From Gammaproteobacteria bacterium (GTDB lineage: Bacteria > Pseudomonadota > Gammaproteobacteria > HK1), in assembly GCA_022824305.1 (NCBI GenBank), contig JAJEAD010000033.1, forward strand, positions 1 through 64,000: a DNA stretch of 64,000 bases, given 5' to 3'. The notes beneath the pieces are model-generated. The model was given only the letters and a program-made list of their open reading frames with translations. It made no database searches and was not told where the DNA came from. Below are positions 16,455 through 24,215 of this stretch, one piece after another (position 1 is the first letter of the stretch; every line of letters starts with the position of its first letter). The position numbers and the translations under genes were made by a program.

Positions 16455-17951
16455 GTGCACTACGACGAGCTCGGCAACGAGGTCATCGAAGAGCACCGGC
16501 ATTCGCTGTTCAGGGCGGATCGCCGCGAGTTGCGCAGTGTCGGCATCGACATCGGCTCGACCACCTCGCACCTGATCTTCTCCACCCTCGTGCTGCGACG
16601 GCAGAGCGCGGCGCTCTCCAGCCGCTTCGAGGTGGCGGAACGCCGCGTGGACTACGCATCGCCGATCATGATCACGCCCTTTGCCGGCGGGACTTCCATC
16701 GACACCGGGCGCCTGTCGGCATTCTTCGAGCGGGCCTACGCCGAGAGCGGCACGCGGGCCGACGAAGTGGACACCGGCGCCGCCATCACCACCGGGGACG
16801 CGGCCCGCAAGGACAACGCGCTGGCGATCGTTCGCCTCTTCTCCGAGCGCGCGGGCCACTTCGTGTGCGCGAGCGCGGGACCGGTCCTCGAGGCGAGAAT
16901 GGCCGCCTACGGCTCGGGCGCGATCATGCGCTCGCTGCACGGAGACGACTCGCCGAGCGTTCTGAACATCGACGTGGGCGGAGGCACCTCCAAGCTGGCG
17001 GTGGTGAGAGCGGGGCGCATCGAGGCGGTGGCAGCCGTCAACGTCGGGGCCCGCCTGCTCACTCTCGACGAAGACGGGGTGATAGTGACGCTCGAAGAGG
17101 CCGCCTCGGTCTGCGCGCGGCACCGCGGGCTCGATCTGCGATGCGGAGATCCCGCGGACGAGGAGAGCCTGCGCGCACTGGCCACCGCTCTCGCTGAGTC
17201 GTTGCTGGAGGTCGCCGCCGGAGGGGGACTCTCGCCTCTCGCGTCCGAGCTCATGATCACCGAGCCCTTCGCCAAGCGGGGTCCCGTCGACATCGTGTTC
17301 TTCTCGGGCGGGGTGTCGGAGTACTTCTACCGGGAGACTTCGGAAGGTTACGGCGACATCGGCGCCCGGCTCGCGGACGCCATTCGCGAACGCAGCGCCC
17401 GCGCCCTTCCCGAGGCGAAGATCGAGCTTTCCCGGGAACGCATACGCGCGACGGTGATCGGCGCCTCCCAGTTCACGGTGCAACTGAGCGGCAACACCAT
17501 CCACATCGCCAATCCCGCGCTGCTGCCGCTGCGCAGCCTGAGAGTGGTCATGACCGATCTCGAGCGGGTGGAGCTCCACGCGGACGCGATCGCGAAAGCG
17601 ATCGAGGAGAGCTTCTCCCGGGTGGGAGTGGAACCGGGCGAAGAGTCCGTTGCGCTCGCCCTTCACTGGCCCCACGGTCCGGAGTACGCGCACCTCGAGG
17701 CCCTGTGCGAAGGCATTGCGGGAACCCTCTCGGCCGGCGTGCAGGCGGGCCAACCGGTGGTGGTCGTGCTCGACGCCGACGTGTCGCGCCTGGTCGGCGA
17801 GAATCTCTCCCGCGCGCTCGGCCGCTACCGGGACATCATCTGCATCGACGGCGTGCAGCTCCAGGACTTCGACTACATCGACATCAGCCGGGAACACGAA
17901 CACACCCGCACCGTGACCGTGGTGATCAAGTCCCTGGTCTTCAGCGGCTGA
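16455..17951 (+). CDS. EutA-like ethanolamine ammonia-lyase reactivase family ATPase
   Basis: A 498-residue ASKHA-fold ATPase. The phosphate-binding loops are GIDIGSTTSHLIFS (from residue 30) and LNIDVGGGTSKLAVV; a third glycine motif is FFSGGVSEYFY. EutA exchanges damaged cobalamin in the B12 enzyme EutBC. No eutB, eutC or microcompartment gene lies in the window, so this may be an orphan EutA homolog. GTG 16455 is the first conventional start, but the frame is open back to 16404 and reads THEHEYEHVHYDELG from CTG 16428; a His-rich N-terminus is plausible, so a non-standard start at 16428 is possible. Confidence 0.82.
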   Translation: MHYDELGNEVIEEHRHSLFRADRRELRSVGIDIGSTTSHLIFSTLVLRRQSAALSSRFEVAERRVDYASPIMITPFAGGTSIDTGRLSAFFERAYAESGTRADEVDTGAAITTGDAARKDNALAIVRLFSERAGHFVCASAGPVLEARMAAYGSGAIMRSLHGDDSPSVLNIDVGGGTSKLAVVRAGRIEAVAAVNVGARLLTLDEDGVIVTLEEAASVCARHRGLDLRCGDPADEESLRALATALAESLLEVAAGGGLSPLASELMITEPFAKRGPVDIVFFSGGVSEYFYRETSEGYGDIGARLADAIRERSARALPEAKIELSRERIRATVIGASQFTVQLSGNTIHIANPALLPLRSLRVVMTDLERVELHADAIAKAIEESFSRVGVEPGEESVALALHWPHGPEYAHLEALCEGIAGTLSAGVQAGQPVVVVLDADVSRLVGENLSRALGRYRDIICIDGVQLQDFDYIDISREHEHTRTVTVVIKSLVFSG

Positions 17952-18014
17952 AGGCCGGCGCCGGGCGCATTCCTTTCCGGGCGATGCTCCCGACCGGGGC
18001 CTCAGGCCCGGCGC

Positions 18015-18911
18015 TCAGGAGGAGCCACGGCCGCGGAAGCGCCCTTCCCGGACGAAGGGGTAGACCCGGGTGATGTCGGCGTTGGGCTCGGCGTCCTCGA
18101 GTCGCCTCCACAGCGCGTGAATCGACGGCGCCAGCACCCGCTCGCCGCCCTCCGCCTCCAGCGCCTCGATGTAGAGGCGCAGGTCCTTCTCCAGCAACCG
18201 CGAGGTGAAGCCCGTATCGTAGGTTCCGGGCAGGATCCGGTTCGGAAACTTGTCCGCGGTGGCGCTGTTGCGGCCGGACGAGGCGTTCAGCACCTCGATC
18301 ATGGTCGCCATTTCGAGCCCATGGCGCTCTCCCAGGGCGATCGCTTCGCTCGTCGCGGTCATCGCCACCGCGGAGAGGAAGTTGTTGAGCAGCTTCATCG
18401 CCTGCCCCAGGCCCGGCGCCCGGCCCACGTGAACCACGTTCGCGGCCATGCCTTCGAGCACGGGAGTGTAGCGGGCGAAGGCCGCATCGGATCCCGAGAA
18501 CATCACCGCTACCGTCCCCTTGCGCGCCCCGGACACTCCGCCCGAGACCGGCGCGTCCAGGTAGCCGATGCCGGCCTCCGCCAGGCGTGCGTGAAGCTCC
18601 CGCGCGGCGGCGATTCCCACGGTGGAGGTGTCCAGGACGCAGCGGACCCGGGCACCGGGTGCGCCGATCATCTCCTCGGCCACCCTGCGCACGGCATCGC
18701 CGTCCGGCAGGCTCAGGATCACCGTGTCCGCGCCCCGCGCCACCTCCCGGTTGTCGGCGGCCACGGCGGCCCCGGGAGGAGCCCGCTCCCGGGTGCCGGC
18801 AGCGTCGTGAACCAGCAGGCGGCGGCCGGCGCGAGCGAGGTTCGCGGCCATGGGGGCGCCCATGTTGCCCAGGCCGATGAAGCCGAAGGCCACTTCTTCG
18901 ACCGGGGTCAC
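18015..18911 (-). CDS. NAD(P)-dependent beta-hydroxyacid dehydrogenase (3-hydroxyisobutyrate type)
   Basis: A 298-residue enzyme of the 3-hydroxyisobutyrate/tartronate semialdehyde reductase family. The Rossmann motif is GFIGLGNMGAPMAANL, the substrate motif is LDAPVSGGVSGA and the catalytic Lys is in GQAMKLLNN. It is expected to interconvert a short beta-hydroxyacid and its semialdehyde. The start is GTG 18911; the frame is open upstream but loses family similarity there. It converges on the EutA-like gene and is downstream of the bicupin gene on the same strand, 89 bases apart, perhaps in one operon. The substrate is not deducible. Confidence 0.87.
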   Translation of the reverse strand: MTPVEEVAFGFIGLGNMGAPMAANLARAGRRLLVHDAAGTRERAPPGAAVAADNREVARGADTVILSLPDGDAVRRVAEEMIGAPGARVRCVLDTSTVGIAAARELHARLAEAGIGYLDAPVSGGVSGARKGTVAVMFSGSDAAFARYTPVLEGMAANVVHVGRAPGLGQAMKLLNNFLSAVAMTATSEAIALGERHGLEMATMIEVLNASSGRNSATADKFPNRILPGTYDTGFTSRLLEKDLRLYIEALEAEGGERVLAPSIHALWRRLEDAEPNADITRVYPFVREGRFRGRGSS

Positions 18912-19000
18912 CGCGCTCTCGGCGTCCGTGGACGGAGCGCGCGACGACCGTGCCGGCCGAGCCGGACATCGTGGTTCCACGAGAGCGGCGACACCCGGCG

Positions 19001-20113
19001 TCAGGTTTCCGCCGGCGGCGTGTCGTAGCGCCACAGGTCCAGCGGTCTCGGCTCGGCGCCGTTGCGGCGGAGCTCGGCGCTGAAGACCTCGAGGATCTCC
19101 TCGTCCTCGTCCTCGTACTCGATCTGGTGCCCGCCGGTCCGGGTGCTCGTGTCCGCCGCTCCGAAGTAGTCCACCACCACCCGCCAGGTCCCGTAGTGCA
19201 CCGCGAAGTAGCGCGAAGGCTCCGGGCCGGTGTTGAAGTGCTGATGGAACCACATGTCGGGAGGAGCGAAGAGGGAGCCCGGCCCCCAGTCGAGCTTCTG
19301 CTTGGACCGGCCTTCCTCCCACATCAGGGAGAAGCCCGTGCCGCTCAGGATGAGGATGTGCGCGCCCGGCCCGTGGCGATGAGCCTTCTTGTAGGTCCCC
19401 ACTGGAAACTCGGCGCAATGCGACTGCATCGTGTTGTTGGCCATCTCGAACATGACCGCCTTGCTCTCCGACCCCCCGCCCCTCCAGCTATAGTCCTTGA
19501 GGGTGAAGCTCGTGACATCCGGAATGAAGTTGCTGCGCCACACGAGGTTGGGGAGCGCCTCGCCCTTGCCGCTGAAGTAGTCCTCCTCTCCGCTGAAGCG
19601 ATCTTCGAACGCGTGGTCGCAGTTGAACATGTAGCCCTCGCTTCGGAAGAGATTGAACATGACCGGAGCGGTGCTCACCACCAGCATGCGCACCGGCTCT
19701 TCCGCGCTGCCGTTGAAGTGCTGGCGCCACGCGTTCAGCGGCGGACAGAAGACACTGCCCGTCTGCCACTCGAAGGTCTGCTTCCGGCCGCCCGGGAGCC
19801 AGATGGTGGTGGCTCCCCGCCCGGAGAGCACCACGTACTCCTCCTCGAACATGTACTTTTCCGGCTCCGTGTTGCCGGTCGGCGGGATCTCGATCACGTA
19901 GGCGTCGAGCGACTGTTCGCCGCCCCGGAGCCCGAGGAAGGCGCCCGGGACTCCCTTTCGGGCCCAGCTCCGAAGCGGCAGCTCGCCGCGAAGGTCGGAG
20001 ACGATGAGTCCTCCCAGAATCGGGACCCCTTCGCGCGCTCGCCACTGCTCGTAGAACGACGGCTCCCTCTTCACCGCGGGTCCCGCCGGCACCCGCTGCC
20101 CCCCTTCGCTCAT
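19001..20113 (-). CDS. Bicupin domain protein
   Basis: A 370-residue protein with two cupin barrels. The first is centred on FEEEYVVLSGRGATTIW (about 88-150), the second on KKAHRHGPGAHILILSGTG (about 243-310) with a His-rich metal site and a later WFHQHFN. Bicupins of this layout include dioxygenases and isomerases acting on small acids; no specific reaction is assigned. The tail has an acidic stretch (EYEDEDEEILE). The start ATG 20113 has gggggag about 9 bases upstream. It lies between a GntR regulator gene (20274-20978) and a hydroxyacid dehydrogenase gene on the same strand, which points to a catabolic operon. Confidence 0.8.
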   Translation of the reverse strand: MSEGGQRVPAGPAVKREPSFYEQWRAREGVPILGGLIVSDLRGELPLRSWARKGVPGAFLGLRGGEQSLDAYVIEIPPTGNTEPEKYMFEEEYVVLSGRGATTIWLPGGRKQTFEWQTGSVFCPPLNAWRQHFNGSAEEPVRMLVVSTAPVMFNLFRSEGYMFNCDHAFEDRFSGEEDYFSGKGEALPNLVWRSNFIPDVTSFTLKDYSWRGGGSESKAVMFEMANNTMQSHCAEFPVGTYKKAHRHGPGAHILILSGTGFSLMWEEGRSKQKLDWGPGSLFAPPDMWFHQHFNTGPEPSRYFAVHYGTWRVVVDYFGAADTSTRTGGHQIEYEDEDEEILEVFSAELRRNGAEPRPLDLWRYDTPPAET

Positions 20114-20273
20114 CTCGGTGCTCCCCCGTCGTGTCGGATCGCCGGACGCCGCGCCCGCGCGCCTGCATGCGCCGCGCTCCCGCCTTGCGTCTCCGCCCGC
20201 AACGCCCGGGAGAACGCCATCCGGGCAGAGCCCGGGTGCGCCGCGTTCGCCCGGGAGGATACGAGGATCCCGG

Positions 20274-20978
20274 TCATTGCGACCCCTCCCCTCCCAGCAC
20301 CACCCGGGCGACCTTCGCGGCGTGGCGAACCTGCGCGGTGCACGCGCTGGCGGCGGCCTGCGCGTCGCGCTTCTTCACCGCGGCAATGATGCGGCGATAG
20401 TTTCGCACCCCCGTGCGCGTGTGAGACTCGCTCCCGCGGCGGGTGGTGGTCGCCCGCAGGTAGTGCATGCGCGCCCGCAGCGTGCGAATGAGCGACGCGG
20501 CAATGGCGTTTCCGCACCCTTCGAAGAGCAGGCCGTAGAAGGTGTCCAGCCGGTCCGGCACCACGTGAACATCTCCCTGCACCGCGGCTTCAATCATTTC
20601 CTCGCCGGCGCGGGCGAGCGCGTCGACGAGCTCGTCGCTCGCACGCTTCACGAAGAGACGAGCGGCCAGTCCTTCGAGGGCTTCGCGCACCTCGTAGATC
20701 TGCATCGCATCCTCGAGGCTCAAGGACGTAACCACCGGCCCCCGATTCGGAATCGTCTCGATCAGTCCCTCGGACTCGAGTTGCCGCAGGGCTTCGCGTA
20801 CCGACGTGCGGCTCACGCCGGTCAACTCGCAGAGCTCGCGCTCGATGAGGCGCTCCCCCGGCGCAAAGAACTGGTTGAGGATGGACTCGCGGAGGCGCTC
20901 CACGGTCTTCTCGCGCAACGTCTCCCGGGTCCTGCTGACCCGAAGCGCGGACGCATCCCGGCTTGGTCTCGACCTCAC
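20274..20978 (-). CDS. GntR family transcriptional regulator with FCD domain
   Basis: A 234-residue DNA-binding regulator. The winged helix-turn-helix (ERELCELTGVSRTSVREALR) lies near residues 45-70 and is followed by a FadR-type (FCD) helical effector domain. The His and Asp positions that bind metal in many FCD proteins look substituted (YGLLFEGCGN where FHxxLxxxxGN is common; NYRRII where EHxxI is common), so it may bind its ligand without a metal. It is upstream of the bicupin and dehydrogenase genes on the same strand and just downstream of the luciferase-like gene; it probably represses that cluster. Confidence 0.85.
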   Translation of the reverse strand: MRSRPSRDASALRVSRTRETLREKTVERLRESILNQFFAPGERLIERELCELTGVSRTSVREALRQLESEGLIETIPNRGPVVTSLSLEDAMQIYEVREALEGLAARLFVKRASDELVDALARAGEEMIEAAVQGDVHVVPDRLDTFYGLLFEGCGNAIAASLIRTLRARMHYLRATTTRRGSESHTRTGVRNYRRIIAAVKKRDAQAAASACTAQVRHAAKVARVVLGGEGSQ

Positions 20979-21075
20979 GCGACTCCCTCCCCGGGCGCAG
21001 TTTACGCTCTGCCGGCCGCCGCTGCGCCAGGAACCGCATCGGGTGCGACGAGTCCGGTCGCGTTCCGGACCGGAA

Positions 21076-22245
21076 TCAGCCAGCGCCCGCGGCCATCGCG
21101 CGTTCCGACTCCCCCTTCCGGAGCTCCGGAATCACGTGCTCGCCGAGCAGCTCGACGCAGCGCAGCACCTTGTCCTGAGCAAGCCCCTCGTGGGCGATGG
21201 AAGCGGCCAGGGTCCCGACTCCGGTCACTTCCCCGAGCTCCTGGAGCTGCTCCACCACATCCCGGGGCGAGCCCGCGATCAGGCAACGGTTCCAGAGGAA
21301 ATCCCAGTCCAGGGAGGTATCCGGGCCCGCCACCTCTCCCGGATCGAGGAAGGCCTGAATGGCGCGCCAGGGGTCCGCCGCCCGGTAGCGCATCATGTTG
21401 ACGAAGAGCGCCTCGTAGTCCCGTCGGGCTTCCTCCATGGTCGGCGCCACGTACACCTGCCGCAGCACCCCCCAGTCCCCTCCGGGATTGGGGCAGGGGT
21501 CCCCGCCGCGACGGCGCACGATCTGGTACTTCGCTATCCACTCCCGCAGCTTGCGCGCGGTCTGCCGCCACGCCACCGGCTTGAGATCCAGCTCCGCAGC
21601 GACCTCCGCCGACCCTTCGGTGGATATCGCCATCCAGAAGGGCGGGTGCGGCTTCTGCCAGGGCCCCGGCACCATGCGCAGCCGGTACACCTCGCCATCC
21701 CGTATCCAGCGCGGATCGTCCTCGAAGCCCTTGCGGCTCGACCACGACACGCCCGGGGGAGGAAGCTCGTAGTACTCGCCGGAATGGCTGAAGAAGTCCT
21801 CGGTGAGCGCTTTCCTCACGACTTCGAGGCCTTCGGCGAACACCGCCCGCGAACCTTCCGGGCGCCGCGGGTCCGCCGCGGGGTTGAAGGTCACCACCTC
21901 GTGGGGCTGGCTCGCGCGGCCGAAGCCTATCTCCAGGCGGCCCTGCAGCATCTGGTCGAGCAACGCGATGTTCTCCGCCACGCGCAGGGGGTGCCAGAGC
22001 GGGAGGATCACCACCGCGGTGCCGAGGCGGATTCGCGTGGTGCGGCTGCCCAGGTCCGCCGCGACCAGGAACGGATTCGGCAGATTGTCCCGTCCGTTCG
22101 CCCCGAAATGGTGTTCGGCGAGCCAGAACGCGTCGAATCCCGCCTGCTCGCTGAGCCGGACCTGTTCGCGGGCATTGTCGAGAAGCTGCGCGTAGCTCTG
22201 CGCGAATCCCGGATTCTCGAAGGTGGTGTTGAAGACGAATCTCAC
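21076..22245 (-). CDS. LLM class flavin-dependent oxidoreductase
   Basis: A 389-residue luciferase-like monooxygenase of the TIM-barrel bacterial luciferase superfamily, which uses reduced FMN (or F420 in some branches). Conserved segments are AEQAGFDAFWLAEHHF-type (here SEQAGFDAFWLAEHHF), RIRLGTAVVILPLWHPLRVA and LEIGFGRASQPHE. The start is GTG 22245, chosen because gggagg precedes it by about nine bases; the open frame continues 159 codons upstream without similarity. It heads the minus-strand group that continues with GntR, bicupin and hydroxyacid dehydrogenase. Substrate unknown. Confidence 0.85.
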   Translation of the reverse strand: MRFVFNTTFENPGFAQSYAQLLDNAREQVRLSEQAGFDAFWLAEHHFGANGRDNLPNPFLVAADLGSRTTRIRLGTAVVILPLWHPLRVAENIALLDQMLQGRLEIGFGRASQPHEVVTFNPAADPRRPEGSRAVFAEGLEVVRKALTEDFFSHSGEYYELPPPGVSWSSRKGFEDDPRWIRDGEVYRLRMVPGPWQKPHPPFWMAISTEGSAEVAAELDLKPVAWRQTARKLREWIAKYQIVRRRGGDPCPNPGGDWGVLRQVYVAPTMEEARRDYEALFVNMMRYRAADPWRAIQAFLDPGEVAGPDTSLDWDFLWNRCLIAGSPRDVVEQLQELGEVTGVGTLAASIAHEGLAQDKVLRCVELLGEHVIPELRKGESERAMAAGAG

Positions 22246-22676
22246 TATGGGGTCCTCCCGGACTGGGATGATCCCGAGAAGCAGGGGGCTCCCCGGGGCG
22301 GGTTCACGCAACCCTGCCGCCGGGAGAGATCCGGCCATCGCCGGCAGGGGTGCGATGTCCAGGAAAGATTGTATGTGAATATTCTTGTCTGCGACACCTA
22401 TGCGACCCCTTCGGATCTGCGCCCTTCCCGCCACCGCTCGCCGTCCCCGCGGCGCCGACAGGCGCCCGGCAAGGCGGGCAGCGGCCACCATCCCGCCCTG
22501 CCCCGAGGCGCTCGCGCGCGGCAAGGGACGGCATTCCGGCGCTTTCCGGAGAAGCGCGATCCTCCGCGATAGAATGACGGCTCCGGAAGGACCCGGGCCA
22601 CGCGCGCATCGTGCGATGACGCCTCGTTCCGGGAGGAAACGGGGCGGCCGCGGGCCGACGAGGGACGTGCAGCCCG
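22246..22676. other. Divergent intergenic region between LLM oxidoreductase and amt
   Basis: This 431-base region has no convincing gene. It must hold divergent promoters for the luciferase-like gene and amt. An AT-richer core at about 22363-22395 (gattgtatgtgaatattc) stands out against the GC-rich background and is the best place for a promoter or for a binding site of the GntR protein. That is inference only. Confidence 0.45.
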
Positions 22677-24215
22677 ATGAGCATTGGACTCCATCGCGCG
22701 AACGACGGCGGCGTGGCGACACGGCTGCGGAAGCCCCGATCTCCGCCGAGCGGCGAGGTGTCCTCCACCGCCCCGACTTGTCGCGTACCCCGCACGAAGG
22801 CGGGAACCGAACGCCGCGCGCGCGGAGCGCCCTCGGACTTCGTGCGCCGGGCCGCCCTGACGGCGGGCGCCTCGTGCACGCTCGTGCCCGCGCCCGCGCT
22901 CGCCGCGCTGACCACCGAGATGCAGTTCGTCCTGAGCAGCTTCTCCTTCCTCTTCTGGGGCGCGCTCGTGATGTGGATGTGCGCGGGCTTCATGATGCTG
23001 GAGGCGGGATCGGTGCGCACCCGAAACGCTTCGGTAATCTGTCTCAAGAACATCGGCCTGTACTCCATCGCCGGACTGGCCTTCTACCTGATCGGCTACA
23101 ACATCATGTACATCGGGGTCGAGGAGGGCGGCTGGTTCGGCACCCTCGACCTTCTCTACGGCACCAGCGACGAGGAAAAGGCCCTGCTCGCCGGAGACGA
23201 GTCCGGGGCCGCCGCGGTCATGGGGCGCGGTCATTCCGCGATGTCCGAGTGGTTCTTCCAGATGGTGTTCGTGGCATCGACCGGTTCCATCGTGTCGGGC
23301 ACGCTCGCCGAGCGGGTGAAGCTGTGGCCCTTCTTCGCATTCATCGCGTTCCTGACCGCGGTCCTCTATCCCGTCGTCGGCGCCTGGACCTGGGGCGGGG
23401 GCTGGCTGGACGCGATGGGGTTTCAGGACTTCGCGGGCTCGAGCGTCGTTCACTCGACCGGAGGATGGGCGGCGCTCGCCGGAGTCCTCGTGGTGGGAGC
23501 GCGCGAGGGCAAGTTCCGGGCCGACGGGAGCGTCAAGGTGACCCCACCCAACAACGTGCCGGCGGTGACGCTCGGCGTGTTCATCATCTGGCTCGGCTTT
23601 CTCGGATTCAACGGCGGCTCGCAGCTCGCGCTGAACGGCGTGACCGATGCGGTGACGGTCAGCAACATCCTCGTCAACACGAACCTCGCATCCGCGGCGG
23701 GCGTCCTGACCGCCCTGGCGCTTTCACGGCCGCTCTTCGGGCGGGTCGACCTGCTCGCGTCCCTCAACGGAGCCATCGGCGGGCTCGTGGCGATCGCCGC
23801 GGGTCCCGACCTGACGGACCACCACGTCGCGCTGCTCATCGGCGCCGTCGGCGGCGGCGTGTGCGCAGCCGGCATCAAGCTGCTGCAGCGCCTGCGGATA
23901 GACGACGAAGTGGGCGCGATTCCCGCTCACATGGGCGCCGGCGTGTGGGGGACGCTCGCCGTGTGCATCGCGGCCGGCGGCGACCCGCTCGTGCAGATCA
24001 CCGGCATCGTGGCGATCGGCGCCTTCGTTTTCGGCGCCTCGCTCCTCGTATGGCACCTCATCGACAGGACCGCGGGCGCGCGCATCAGCCACCGGGTCGA
24101 AGAGCTGGGCCAGGACACCGCCGAGCTCGGAATCGAGTCCTTCCCCGAGTTCTTCCTGACGCGAGACGACGGAGCGTCCCGAAGCGGAACCCCGCGCCGG
24201 CAGAGGCCGCGTTAG
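22677..24215 (+). CDS. amt: Ammonium transporter, marine-type Amt
   Basis: Inner-membrane ammonium channel. The core has about 11 membrane helices starting at MQFVLSSFSFLFWGALVMWM; the conserved ammonia-pore histidines lie in the helices containing VVHSTGGWAAL and IPAHMGAGVWGT. The sequence MWMCAGFMMLEAGSVRTRN resembles the subtype common in marine proteobacteria. Residues 1-60 are polar, followed by a signal-like stretch (RRAALTAGASCTLVPAPALA), so a later in-frame start is possible. No glnK lies beside it. The last four bases overlap the end of the convergent FadJ-like gene. Confidence 0.9.
   Translation: MSIGLHRANDGGVATRLRKPRSPPSGEVSSTAPTCRVPRTKAGTERRARGAPSDFVRRAALTAGASCTLVPAPALAALTTEMQFVLSSFSFLFWGALVMWMCAGFMMLEAGSVRTRNASVICLKNIGLYSIAGLAFYLIGYNIMYIGVEEGGWFGTLDLLYGTSDEEKALLAGDESGAAAVMGRGHSAMSEWFFQMVFVASTGSIVSGTLAERVKLWPFFAFIAFLTAVLYPVVGAWTWGGGWLDAMGFQDFAGSSVVHSTGGWAALAGVLVVGAREGKFRADGSVKVTPPNNVPAVTLGVFIIWLGFLGFNGGSQLALNGVTDAVTVSNILVNTNLASAAGVLTALALSRPLFGRVDLLASLNGAIGGLVAIAAGPDLTDHHVALLIGAVGGGVCAAGIKLLQRLRIDDEVGAIPAHMGAGVWGTLAVCIAAGGDPLVQITGIVAIGAFVFGASLLVWHLIDRTAGARISHRVEELGQDTAELGIESFPEFFLTRDDGASRSGTPRRQRPR

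Noticed and set aside
17952..18014. Stem at the convergent end of the EutA-like and dehydrogenase genes
   Set aside because: The possible stem has a one-base loop or a mismatch depending on register, so it was not listed as a terminator.
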